Counted from the stretch's first letter, positions 1-7,219 are shown. The stretch: 11,362 nt of DNA from Lachnospiraceae bacterium (GCA_017961385.1 JAGCXJ010000218.1:1-11362); one strand, 5' to 3'. Program-made: numbers and translations. The notes: generated from the sequence alone by a model not told the origin.

Positions 1-696
1 AAGGATGCCGTATCCGAAGCTATGAGAGAATGGACAAGAAGGATAAGCGATACTCATTACTGCCTGGGTTCCGTAATGGGACCCCACCCCTTCCCTACGA
101 TCGTAAGAGACTTCCAGGCAGTCATCTCAAAGGAGATAAAGAGCCAGATCCTTGAAAAGGAAGGAAGACTTCCCGATGTCGTTATGGCATGCGTCGGCGG
201 CGGAAGCAATGCGATAGGAACCTTCTATAACTTTATAGAGGATAAGGATGTGAGACTCATCGGATGCGAGGCAGCAGGAAGAGGAGTAGATACATTTGAG
301 ACAGCTGCGACCATCGCAACAGGGAAACTCGGTATCTTCCACGGAATGAAGTCATACTTCTGCCAGGATGAATTCGGTCAGATAGCTCCTGTCTATTCTA
401 TAAGCGCAGGACTTGACTATCCCGGAATAGGACCGGAACATGCATACCTTCATGATTCAAAGAGAGCGGAGTATGTTCCCGTAACAGACGAGGAAGCGGT
501 ATGCGCATTTGAATATCTTGCAAAGACGGAAGGCATCATACCTGCGATAGAATCAGCCCATGCCATAGCTCATGCGATAAAGATCGCACCGACTATGGAC
601 AAGGACAAGATCATAGTCATAACCGTTTCGGGAAGAGGCGACAAGGACTGTGCGGCGATCGCAAGATACAGAGGGGAGGAAGGAATCCATGAGTAA
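1..696 (+). CDS. trpB: Tryptophan synthase beta chain, C-terminal part (5' end outside window)
   Basis: TrpB is the PLP enzyme that condenses indole with L-serine to make tryptophan, in an alpha2beta2 complex with TrpA. The reading frame is open from base 1, giving about 231 of the roughly 395 residues usual for the family; the N-terminal part with the PLP lysine lies upstream of the window. Visible family signatures are GSVMGPHPFPTIVRDFQ, the glycine-rich phosphate-binding loop CVGGGSNAIG, SAGLDYPGIGPEHAYL, ESAHAIAHA, and the C-terminal VTVSGRGDKD. The TAA stop lies at 694-696. The last 8 bases overlap the trpA start (ATGAGTAA), which is the usual translationally coupled trpBA arrangement. 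Nothing odd is seen in the visible part. Confidence 0.96.
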   Translation, partial: KDAVSEAMREWTRRISDTHYCLGSVMGPHPFPTIVRDFQAVISKEIKSQILEKEGRLPDVVMACVGGGSNAIGTFYNFIEDKDVRLIGCEAAGRGVDTFETAATIATGKLGIFHGMKSYFCQDEFGQIAPVYSISAGLDYPGIGPEHAYLHDSKRAEYVPVTDEEAVCAFEYLAKTEGIIPAIESAHAIAHAIKIAPTMDKDKIIVITVSGRGDKDCAAIARYRGEEGIHE

Positions 697-1459
697 CATT
701 TACAAGGCATTTGAAAAGGGAAAGGCATTCATACCTTTCATTACATGCGGCGATCCCGATCTTGAGACGACTGAAAAGTGCATCAGAGAGATGGTAAAAA
801 ACGGAGCATCCTTAATAGAGCTGGGCATCCCCTTTTCTGATCCCACAGCTGAAGGCCCCGTGATCCAGTAGGCAAACGTAAGAGCATTAAACGGCGGTGT
901 TACGACTGACAAGATATTTGATCTTGTAACAAAGCTAAGAAGTGATATAGATATCCCCATGGTATTCATGACCTATGCAAACGTCGTATTCTCATACGGA
1001 ACAGAAAGGTTTATGGATAAGAGCAAAAAGACAGGTATCGACGGAATAATACTTCCCGATCTTCCCTACGAGGAAAAGGGCGAGTTCATCGATACATGTC
1101 ATGAATACGGAATAGATCTTATCTCACTGATAGCACCAACTAGCGATGACAGGATAGCCATGATAGCAAAGGAAGCGGAAGGCTTTCTATACATCGTATC
1201 AAGTCTGGGTGTAACCGGAACAAGGAGCGAGATAACGACAGATCTTGATTCCATAGTCGATGTGGTAAGAAAGAGTACCGATATACCGTGTGCGATAGGC
1301 TTTGGCATATCAACACCCGAACAGGCAAAAAAGATGGCGGATATCTCTGACGGAGCGATAGTTGGATCGGCCATCATAAAGATAATCGAAAAGTACGGCA
1401 AGGATGCTCCGGTTAAAGTCGGAGAATACGTAAAGAGCATGACCTCTGCCCTAAAATAA
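689..1459 (+). pseudogene. trpA: Tryptophan synthase alpha chain interrupted by an in-frame amber codon
   Basis: TrpA cleaves indole-3-glycerol phosphate to indole and passes it to TrpB. The ATG at 689 follows GGGAGGAAGG and overlaps the trpB stop. The first 60 codons are normal, with SLIELGIPFSDPTAEGPVIQ holding the equivalents of E. coli catalytic Glu49 (E44) and Asp60 (E55; Glu is inferred to be tolerated here). Codon 61 (869-871) is TAG, where related proteins usually read VIQ-E-ANVRAL. The same frame then continues without a break to TAA at 1457-1459, carrying TYANVVFSYG, GIILPDLPYEEKGEF, SSLGVTGTRSEI, GFGISTPEQA and GSAIIKIIEKYG. Repaired length would be 256 aa, normal for the family. 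A GAG-to-TAG change or a sequencing error explains it best. Readthrough is possible but unsupported, because TAG is a true stop in glnA, the K+ channel gene and proC nearby. The next ATG (959) lacks a ribosome site and would omit both catalytic acids. Confidence 0.9.
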
Positions 1460-1477
1460 TGCTTTACAGCAGTAGCC

Positions 1478-1486
1478 TGATATAAT
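1478..1486 (+). promoter_or_regulatory. Extended -10 promoter for the glnA-like gene
   Basis: TGATATAAT is a perfect TGnTATAAT extended -10 element just after the trpA stop. No good -35 lies 16-18 nt upstream; TTTACA at 1463 is only 12 nt away. Such promoters can work without a -35. Transcription would start near 1492, giving a leader of about 88 nt that includes the hexaloop hairpin. Confidence 0.5.
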
Positions 1487-1508
1487 ACAATTAACTCGGT
1501 AAGAATAC

Positions 1509-1554
1509 AAGCGTCAGGTATCTGCAAAGGGGCAGAGCTACCGACGCTTATTTT
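1509..1554 (+). promoter_or_regulatory. Leader hairpin with ANTAR-type hexaloop, possible attenuator/terminator
   Basis: The outer stem AAGCGTC-a-GGTA (1509-1520) pairs with TACC-GACGCTT (1539-1549). The apex is the 5-bp stem TCTGC/GCAGA (1521-1525, 1532-1536) closing a six-base loop AAAGGG (1526-1531), with a GC bulge at 1537-1538. ATTTTAAG follows, a short U-run. ANTAR proteins are known to bind hairpins with six-base loops carrying A at position 1 and G at position 4, and this loop fits. The downstream gene pair encodes an ANTAR protein, so autoregulation of glnA by antitermination is the likely role. Only one hexaloop is seen, whereas the classic motif has two. The hairpin may also terminate the trp transcript. 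Confidence 0.6.
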
Positions 1555-1579
1555 AAGTTGTACGGATAATGGAGGGAAT

Positions 1580-2857
1580 ATGAATACAAAGAAAGATATC
1601 ATGAAGATCATCGAAGAGGAAGATGTCGAGTTTATCAGACTCCAGTTTACCGATGTCTGGGGGAATCTTAAGAACATTGCGGTAACACCCGGACAGATGA
1701 AGAAGGTAATGGACAACATGTATTCCTTTGAGAGTTCGGCACTGTTTAATGATGTATATGATTACAATGAAGAAATATTCCTTCATCCCGATCTTGATAC
1801 ATTTGTGATCCTTCCCTGGAGACCTCAGCAGGCAAAGGTAGGAAAGCTTACCTGCGATATCTGCTATGCAAACGGAGATCTTTGCGACTTCAGCCCAAGG
1901 ACCATACTCAAGAACGTTATAAAGAAGGCTCAGCAGAAAGGATACAGCATAAAGGTGAGTCCTGAATGCGAGTTCTTCCTTTTCCATACAGACGAAAACG
2001 GAAATCCCACGACAATGACTCATGAAAAGGCAGGATACCTTGATGTAGGACCTGTTGACTTCGGCGAGAACGCACGCCGTGAGATGGTGCTCACCCTTGA
2101 AGAGATGGGCTTTGAAGTTGAATCGTCTCACCACGAGAAGGCACCCGCCCAGCATGAGATAGATCTTGCTCAGGCAGAGAGTCTGTCTACTGCCGATGCA
2201 GTCATGACATTCAAGTTTGCCGTAAGATCCATAGCAAAGAGATTCGGTCTTTATGCAACATTCATGCCAAAGCCAAGAACAGATGTAGCAGGAAGCGGAA
2301 TGCATCTTAACTTCTCTGTCTATAAGGACGGCGTAAATATATTTGATGATGTAAACGGCATGATAAGCGAGGATGCAAAGCACTTTATAGGCGGCATCAT
2401 GGCTCATGCAGAGGGCATGTGCGCTGTAACAAATCCCACTGTCAATTCATACAAGAGGATTCTTGCGGGATTCAATGCGCCCGGAGAGATAAACTGGTCA
2501 TGCAGGGGCGAGAAAGCCCTCATACGTCATCACAGAAATGCGGATGAAACAAAGATCGAACTGCGTTTCCCCGATACCAGTGCAAACCCCTATCTTGCGA
2601 TAGCATTATGCATCGCGGCAGGTCTTGACGGAATAGAAAACAGCCTGATCCCCGATCAGGAGGACAAACTCATAGCAAAGAGGCTTCCTTCAAATCTGAT
2701 GGATGCCGTGGAGCGCATGAGAAAAGATCAGGTTCTTATCGAGGCACTCGGAAAAGAGTTCAGTGATATATATGCACAGCTAAAGCGCAGCGAGTGTGAA
2801 GATTACATGCTGCAGGTCTCTGAATGGGAGCTTGCGACCTATCTTGACAGGATGTAG
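1580..2857 (+). CDS. glnA: Divergent class I glutamine synthetase (GlnA-like)
   Basis: The protein has 425 aa, against about 444 for typical GSI-alpha; it starts at ATG 1580 after GGAGGG and stops with TAG. The family normally makes glutamine from glutamate, NH4+ and ATP. Family landmarks: N-terminal beta-grasp with QFTDVWGNLK (22-31), SPECEFFLF, SSHHEKAPAQHEID, GSGMHLN (238-244), NSYKRI (289-294) and ELRFPDTSANPYLA. By eye, against Salmonella numbering, all metal ligands are kept (E129, E131, E186, E193, H242, E327), as are R321, R344 and R359 (here R293, R316, R329). The ammonium site differs: D50 becomes E51, S53 becomes A54, flap E327 becomes N299, and R339 becomes E311. The B. subtilis feedback residue R62 aligns with Y60, and a C-terminal loop is about 20 residues shorter. 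No adenylylation motif is seen. It could be a true GS clade, an amine ligase, or a sensor. The next gene lies 11 nt downstream. Confidence 0.9.
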   Translation: MNTKKDIMKIIEEEDVEFIRLQFTDVWGNLKNIAVTPGQMKKVMDNMYSFESSALFNDVYDYNEEIFLHPDLDTFVILPWRPQQAKVGKLTCDICYANGDLCDFSPRTILKNVIKKAQQKGYSIKVSPECEFFLFHTDENGNPTTMTHEKAGYLDVGPVDFGENARREMVLTLEEMGFEVESSHHEKAPAQHEIDLAQAESLSTADAVMTFKFAVRSIAKRFGLYATFMPKPRTDVAGSGMHLNFSVYKDGVNIFDDVNGMISEDAKHFIGGIMAHAEGMCAVTNPTVNSYKRILAGFNAPGEINWSCRGEKALIRHHRNADETKIELRFPDTSANPYLAIALCIAAGLDGIENSLIPDQEDKLIAKRLPSNLMDAVERMRKDQVLIEALGKEFSDIYAQLKRSECEDYMLQVSEWELATYLDRM

Positions 2858-2868
2858 GAGGAACGCAT

Positions 2869-3411
2869 ATGGGCAGCGTGCTTATCGTCATGCCCAAGAG
2901 TGAGGATGCGTACCATATAGCGCGTTCACTGTCTGAAAGAGGCCAGATGCTAGATACGGAAGTATGCTTAAACGCAGCCGATGTATTAAGGATCAGCCAT
3001 GACAGAGACTACGGAGTAGTGATCTGTACAAGGCAGCTAAAGGACATGAGCTATATGGAACTGGCGGGATACCTCCCAGAGTACTTCGGGATGATAGTGC
3101 TTACAAGGGATCCCGAACTTGATACATATGCCGACAACATCATCAAGCTCATGATGCCTTTCAAGACGAGCGAACTTCTTTCCACCATAGACATGATCAC
3201 TTCCGTCTTTATACGAAGGATAAGGAAGAAAGGCAACATCCCGATAAAGCGCAGCAGGAGCCAGAACCAGGTAGTTGAGGATGCAAAGAGGCTTTTGATG
3301 GAAAGAAATGCCATGAGCGAGCCCGAGGCTTTCAGATACATCCAGAAGACCAGCATGGATACAGGCAGGACGATGGTCGAATCTGCGCAGATGATACTCA
3401 TGATCGGATAA
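2869..3411 (+). CDS. ANTAR-domain RNA-binding antiterminator with pseudo-receiver domain
   Basis: This 180-residue protein has AGGAGG overlapping the glnA TAG stop, 7 nt before its ATG, so the two genes are almost certainly co-transcribed. Residues about 3-118 look like a response-regulator receiver fold (VLIVMPKSEDAYHIARSL, then YGVVICTRQL), but the phosphoacceptor aspartate is replaced (VVICT, T54) and the usual Lys-Pro pair is Met-Pro (96-97). Residues about 130-178 form the ANTAR three-helix domain: VVEDAKRLLMERNAMSEPEA, then FRYIQKTSMDTGRTMVESAQ. ANTAR proteins bind paired hexaloop RNA hairpins and prevent termination. The hexaloop hairpin upstream of glnA is the obvious target. Without an acceptor aspartate, control is probably by a bound ligand or partner protein, perhaps the neighbouring GS; that is inference. 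Regulators of this type next to glnA are known in clostridia. Confidence 0.88.
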   Translation: MGSVLIVMPKSEDAYHIARSLSERGQMLDTEVCLNAADVLRISHDRDYGVVICTRQLKDMSYMELAGYLPEYFGMIVLTRDPELDTYADNIIKLMMPFKTSELLSTIDMITSVFIRRIRKKGNIPIKRSRSQNQVVEDAKRLLMERNAMSEPEAFRYIQKTSMDTGRTMVESAQMILMIG

Positions 3412-3508
3412 ACGCATTTTACTTTTGGGAAATTTAAAAATTTATCTTTTAATTTTGATAAAAATGTGTAAAATGTTCTAGGATATAAAACTTTTTGGAG
3501 GAAGAAAG
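3412..3508 (+). promoter_or_regulatory. AT-rich promoter region upstream of purA
   Basis: This 97-nt gap is strongly AT-rich. Candidate elements are TTGATA (3455-3460), TGTGTAAAAT (-10-like TAAAAT at 3469-3474) and TATAAA (3484-3489), but no pair has consensus 16-18 nt spacing, so the exact promoter is unclear. GGAGG at 3497-3501 is the purA ribosome site. No hairpin terminator for the glnA-ANTAR unit and no purine riboswitch is visible. Confidence 0.35.
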
Positions 3509-4783
3509 ATGATAAAAGCAGTAGTAGGTGCAAACTGGGGTGATGAAGGCAAGGGAAAGATAACCGATATGTTAGCTCAAAAAGCCGACATAGTGGTAAG
3601 GTTCCAGGGCGGAGCAAATGCCGGACATACAATCGTTAACAAATACGGAAAGTTCGCATTGCACACACTGCCTTCGGGAGTGTTCTACGATCACATCACA
3701 AGCGTTATAGGTAACGGTGTGGCATTAAATATCCCGATCCTTTTTGACGAGATAAAAAACCTGACGGACAGAAACGTTCCGATGCCCAAGATATTAATAA
3801 GCGACAGGGCTCAGATCGTTATGCCCTATCACATCCTTCTTGATGCATACGAGGAGGAGAGACTCGCAGGAAAGAGCTACGGCTCCACAAAATCAGGAAT
3901 AGCACCTTTCTATTCAGATAAATATGCAAAGATAGGCTTCCAGGTAAGCGAGCTCTTTGACGAAGATACACTAAAGGAAAAAGTCGCCAAGGTCACAGCG
4001 ATGAAAAATGTCCTTATGGAGCATCTTTATCACAAGCCTCTCATTGATGAAAATGAGCTTTTGGATACACTGCATACATACAGAGATATGGTAGCTCCCT
4101 ATGTAGCGGATGTATCAACCTTCCTTTATGAAGCAAACAAGGCAGGAAAGACGATCCTTTTGGAGGGACAGCTCGGTACCTTAAAGGATCCCGATCACGG
4201 AATATACCCGATGGTAACATCTTCTTCTACACTTGCAGCATACGGTGCGATTGGTGCAGGACTTCCTCCTTACGAGATAAAGCAGGTGATAACAGTCTGC
4301 AAGGCTTACTCATCAGCAGTAGGTGCAGGAGCGTTTGTATCAGAGATCTTCGGAGACGAAGCCGATGAACTCAGAAGAAGAGGCGGAGACGGCGGAGAGT
4401 ACGGTGCTACAACAGGACGTCCCAGAAGAATGGGATGGTTTGACTGCGTAGCCAGCAAGTACGGCTGCAGACTGCAGGGAACAACGGATGTGGCATTCAC
4501 AGTCCTTGACGTACTCGGATATCTTGATGAGATCCCGGTATGTACGGCTTATGAGATAGACGGACAGATAACAGCGGACTTCCCCGTAACATACAAGCTT
4601 GAAAAGGCTAAGCCCGTAATAGAGAAGCTTCCCGGATGGAAATGCGATATAAGGGGAATAAAGAAGTACGAGGATCTTCCCGAAAACTGCAGAAAGTATA
4701 TCGAGTTTGTTGAAGAGCATATAGGATTCAGGATCACGATGGTCAGCAACGGACCTAGCAGAGACGATATAATCTATAGATAA
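3509..4783 (+). CDS. purA: Adenylosuccinate synthetase
   Basis: PurA joins IMP and aspartate using GTP to form adenylosuccinate, the first committed step to AMP, in the cytoplasm. At 424 aa it is full length for the family (about 425-430). The N-terminal GTP loop GDEGKGK (11-17) holds the catalytic Asp12, and GGANAGHTI holds His40, the general acid. Further signatures are GNGVALN, LEGQLGTLKDPDHGIYPMVT (the family's usual phenylalanine-glycine region reads QLGTLKD here), SSAVGAGAFVSE, the IMP/Asp loop ATTGRPRRMGWFD, and the C-terminal VSNGPSRDD. ATG 3509 is preceded by GGAGG with 7-nt spacing. It has its own intergenic region upstream and a strong terminator directly after, so it is probably monocistronic. 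No purine riboswitch is visible. Confidence 0.97.
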   Translation: MIKAVVGANWGDEGKGKITDMLAQKADIVVRFQGGANAGHTIVNKYGKFALHTLPSGVFYDHITSVIGNGVALNIPILFDEIKNLTDRNVPMPKILISDRAQIVMPYHILLDAYEEERLAGKSYGSTKSGIAPFYSDKYAKIGFQVSELFDEDTLKEKVAKVTAMKNVLMEHLYHKPLIDENELLDTLHTYRDMVAPYVADVSTFLYEANKAGKTILLEGQLGTLKDPDHGIYPMVTSSSTLAAYGAIGAGLPPYEIKQVITVCKAYSSAVGAGAFVSEIFGDEADELRRRGGDGGEYGATTGRPRRMGWFDCVASKYGCRLQGTTDVAFTVLDVLGYLDEIPVCTAYEIDGQITADFPVTYKLEKAKPVIEKLPGWKCDIRGIKKYEDLPENCRKYIEFVEEHIGFRITMVSNGPSRDDIIYR

Positions 4784-4791
4784 GAGATAAA

Positions 4792-4833
4792 CGGTGGTGA
4801 TAATAAGAAGTTATCACCACCGATTATTTTTTT
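4792..4833 (+). terminator. Rho-independent terminator after purA
   Basis: A perfect 12-bp stem, CGGTGGTGATAA (4792-4803) with TTATCACCACCG (4811-4822), has a 7-nt loop and is followed by ATTATTTTTTTCT. It lies 8 nt after the purA stop. Confidence 0.93.
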
Positions 4834-4848
4834 CTATCGTTCAACCCC

Positions 4849-4877
4849 TTGACCTAGGGGGTAAATAATGATATCTT
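4849..4877 (+). promoter_or_regulatory. Promoter of the metY-cysK-rrf2 operon
   Basis: A -35 TTGACC (4849-4854) is separated by 17 nt from a -10 TATCTT (4872-4877) carrying an extended TGA (4869-4871). The inverted repeat CCCCT-N6-AGGGG (4845-4860) spans the -35 box and could be a regulator site. The predicted start is near 4884. Confidence 0.6.
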
Positions 4878-4881
4878 CTAA

Positions 4882-4904
4882 TTACCAACCGGCTAAGTGG
4901 GTAA
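4882..4904 (+). promoter_or_regulatory. Candidate Rrf2 operator over the transcription start
   Basis: TTACC (4882-4886) and GGTAA (4900-4904) form an inverted repeat around a 13-nt centre containing CTAAGT. The span of about 23 bp and the position over the predicted start suit a repressor of the Rrf2 type. The operon's last gene encodes such a regulator, so autogenous control is plausible. The match to any defined Rrf2 motif was judged by eye only. Confidence 0.4.
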
Positions 4905-4940
4905 GACAAAACAGTATTTTAAGTATGGAGGATTAAAAAG

Positions 4941-6224
4941 ATGGCAGGTTATAAGTTTGAAACATTGCAGATACACGTAGGGCAGGAGACGGCTGATCCC
5001 ACAACGGATGCGAGAGCCGTTCCGATTTATGCCACAACAAGCTATGTATTCAAGGATTCGGCACAGGCAGCAGGAAGATTCGGACTTTCCGAGGGAGGTA
5101 ACATCTACACAAGACTGATGAACCCCACTTCCGATGTATTTGAAAAGAGAATAGCAGCGCTCGAAGGCGGAGCGGCAGCTCTTGCAACAGCTTCAGGAAG
5201 CGCAGCCATAACATATGCGATACAGAACATCGCACCGGTAGGAAGCCATGTGGTAGCATCTAAGAACCTTTACGGAGGAACATACAACCTCTTGGCCCAC
5301 ACATTAAAGGACCAGGGAATAGACGTAACTTTCGTAGACCCTTCAGAGCCTCAGAATTTTGAAGATGCAATAAAGGAAAACACAAAGCTTCTGTATGCGG
5401 AGACACTCGGAAATCCCAATTCAGACATAGTAGATCTTGAAGCGATCTCAAATATCGCTCACAGCCACGGGATCCCGGTGATCGTTGACAACACATTTGC
5501 AACACCTTACAAGCTTCGTCCCATCGAGCACGGCGTTGACATAGTAGTTCATTCAGCTACAAAGTTCATCGGCGGACACGGAACAGTAATGGGCGGCGTG
5601 ATCGTAGACAGCGGCAAGTTTGACTGGGCAGCAAACGACAAGTTCCCGGGTCTTTCAAAGCCCAATCCTTCATACCACGGCGTGGTATTTACGCAGGCTT
5701 GCGGCAATCTTGCCTACATCTTAAAGATAAGAACAACACTCATGAGAGATCAGGGCGCTGCGATCTCACCCTTTAACTCATTCCTTTTACTCCAGGGACT
5801 TGAGACACTCTCTCTCAGGGTTGAAAGACATGTTGACAATGCATTAAAGGTAATAGAATTCTTAAAGAACCACCCTCAGGTTGAAAAGGTTAATCACCCT
5901 CTTGTTGACGGCGGAAAGCAGAAGGAACTCTATGACAAGTATTTCCCCGATGATGCAGGCTCAATCTTTACATTCGAGATAAAGGGCGATGCAAACACAG
6001 CAAAGAAGTTTACAGAGAGCTTAAAGCTGTTCTCGCTCCTTGCAAACGTAGCAGATGTAAAGAGCCTTGTAATACATCCTGCATCAACAACTCATTCACA
6101 GCTTTCCGATGAAGAGCTCTTGGAAGTAGGCATCAAGCCAAACACTGTAAGACTCTCAATAGGAACAGAGCATATCGATGATATAATCGAAGATCTCAGA
6201 CAGGGATTTGAAGCAGTTTTATAA
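4941..6224 (+). CDS. metY: O-acetylhomoserine sulfhydrylase (Cys/Met metabolism PLP enzyme)
   Basis: This 427-aa protein is of the MetY/MET17 type, which uses sulfide and O-acetylhomoserine to make homocysteine and can have side O-acetylserine activity. Family features: TLQIHVGQETADPTTDARAV near the N-terminus, the phosphate-contact YTRLMNPT (56-63), GSAAITYAI, the aspartate of VIVDNTFATPY that pairs with the PLP ring (D183), and the Schiff-base lysine K208 in HSATKFIGGHGT. The C-terminus has SLVIHPASTTHSQLS and GIKPNTVRLSIGTEHIDDI. Length over 420 and the FPGLSKPNPSYHG insertion favour MetY over MetB/MetC (about 380 aa). GGAGG at 4927-4931 lies 9 nt before the ATG. It is first in an operon with cysK and an Rrf2 regulator, so expression probably follows cysteine or sulfur status. 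Confidence 0.94.
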   Translation: MAGYKFETLQIHVGQETADPTTDARAVPIYATTSYVFKDSAQAAGRFGLSEGGNIYTRLMNPTSDVFEKRIAALEGGAAALATASGSAAITYAIQNIAPVGSHVVASKNLYGGTYNLLAHTLKDQGIDVTFVDPSEPQNFEDAIKENTKLLYAETLGNPNSDIVDLEAISNIAHSHGIPVIVDNTFATPYKLRPIEHGVDIVVHSATKFIGGHGTVMGGVIVDSGKFDWAANDKFPGLSKPNPSYHGVVFTQACGNLAYILKIRTTLMRDQGAAISPFNSFLLLQGLETLSLRVERHVDNALKVIEFLKNHPQVEKVNHPLVDGGKQKELYDKYFPDDAGSIFTFEIKGDANTAKKFTESLKLFSLLANVADVKSLVIHPASTTHSQLSDEELLEVGIKPNTVRLSIGTEHIDDIIEDLRQGFEAVL

Positions 6225-6239
6225 CCCACCGAAATGGTG

Positions 6240-6245
6240 TATAAT
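6240..6245 (+). promoter_or_regulatory. Possible internal -10 element before cysK
   Basis: A perfect TATAAT sits in the 45-nt metY-cysK gap, preceded by a small hairpin CACC-GAAAT-GGTG (6227-6239). The -35 position (6217-6222, TTTTAT) is poor, so an independent cysK promoter is only possible. Confidence 0.25.
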
Positions 6246-6269
6246 AACAAAGGAAGAGAGGAAATAAAA

Positions 6270-7202
6270 ATGGCAAAGATTTACACAGCAGCTGATCAGC
6301 TTATCGGAAACACACCCATACTTGAGCTCACACACATTGAAGAGAGCGAGAAACTTGAAGCAAAGATCTATGCAAAGCTCGAGTACTTCAATCCTGCAGG
6401 AAGCGTTAAGGACAGGATCGCCAAGGCTATGATAGACGAAGCCGAGGCAGCAGGTCTCATCAACAAGGATACAGTCATAATCGAGCCCACAAGCGGAAAT
6501 ACAGGCATAGGCCTTGCAGCCGTTGCTGCAGCAAGAGGCTACAGGATAATAATCGTAATGCCAGAGACCATGTCAGTTGAGAGACGTCAGCTGATGAAGG
6601 CATACGGAGCAGAACTCGTACTTTCAGAAGGCGCAAAGGGCATGAAGGGTGCCATTGCAAAGGCAGAGGAGCTTGCAGCAGCAAATCCCAACAGCTTCAT
6701 TCCTTCGCAGTTTACAAACCCTGCAAATCCCAAGGCTCACAGAGATGTAACAGGTCCCGAGATCTGGAATGATACAGACGGCGATATCGACTTCTTTGTA
6801 GCAGGCGTTGGTACAGGCGGTACGATAACAGGTGTAGGCGAATACCTCAAGTCAAAGAAGAGTGATATAAAGGTAGTCGCAGTAGAGCCCGAAAGCTCAG
6901 CAGTACTCTCAACAGGCGTAGCAGGACCTCACAAGATCCAGGGAATAGGTGCAGGCTTTGTACCCGATGTACTTAATACCGAAGTATACGATGAGATCAT
7001 CCCTGTATCAAACGAGGACGCATTTGCAACAGGAAAGAAGATAGGAACAAGCGAAGGCGTGCTTGTCGGAATATCTTCAGGCGCAGCTGCATTTGCAGCT
7101 ATCACGCTCGCAAAGAGACCTGAGAACAAAGGAAAGAAGATAGTTGTATTACTTCCCGATACAGGTGACAGATATCTTTCAACACCTTTATTTGCGGATT
7201 GA
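6270..7202 (+). CDS. cysK: Cysteine synthase A (O-acetylserine sulfhydrylase)
   Basis: CysK is a PLP enzyme making L-cysteine and acetate from O-acetylserine and sulfide. The start at ATG 6270 (MAKIYTAADQLIGNTP) is preferred to an in-frame ATG at 6234: it gives the usual family N-terminus and 310 aa, and GAGAGGA lies at the right distance. Visible sites are the PLP lysine K47 in NPAGSVKDR, the substrate loop EPTSGNTGIGLA, AYGAELVLSEGAKGMKGAI, the phosphate-binding GVGTGGTITGVG, and the C-terminal GDRYLSTPLF. It lies 45 nt after metY and 17 nt before the Rrf2 gene in one operon, so homocysteine and cysteine synthesis are controlled together. Nothing unusual is seen. Confidence 0.96.
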   Translation: MAKIYTAADQLIGNTPILELTHIEESEKLEAKIYAKLEYFNPAGSVKDRIAKAMIDEAEAAGLINKDTVIIEPTSGNTGIGLAAVAAARGYRIIIVMPETMSVERRQLMKAYGAELVLSEGAKGMKGAIAKAEELAAANPNSFIPSQFTNPANPKAHRDVTGPEIWNDTDGDIDFFVAGVGTGGTITGVGEYLKSKKSDIKVVAVEPESSAVLSTGVAGPHKIQGIGAGFVPDVLNTEVYDEIIPVSNEDAFATGKKIGTSEGVLVGISSGAAAFAAITLAKRPENKGKKIVVLLPDTGDRYLSTPLFAD

Positions 7203-7219
7203 TCAGACGGTGAATTATT

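Noticed and set aside
959..1459. Independent 166-codon gene after the trpA stop
   Set aside because: It is in the same frame as trpA and continues its sequence; there is no ribosome site before ATG 959 and it would lack the catalytic acids.
1463..1486. TTTACA/TATAAT as a normal -35/-10 pair
   Set aside because: The spacer is only 12 nt; the extended -10 alone was kept.
1099..1719. 206-codon minus-strand frame across trpA and the glnA leader
   Set aside because: It covers conserved trpA codons and the leader hairpin and lacks protein-family features.
1553..2407. 284-codon minus-strand open frame across the GS gene
   Set aside because: The + strand encodes clear GS motifs throughout; the minus frame is Cys/Leu/Tyr-rich, has no recognisable domain, and is a codon-bias shadow.
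4878..4940. SAM riboswitch or T-box before metY
   Set aside because: The leader is only about 57 nt after the predicted start and shows no conserved riboswitch core or T-box sequence.
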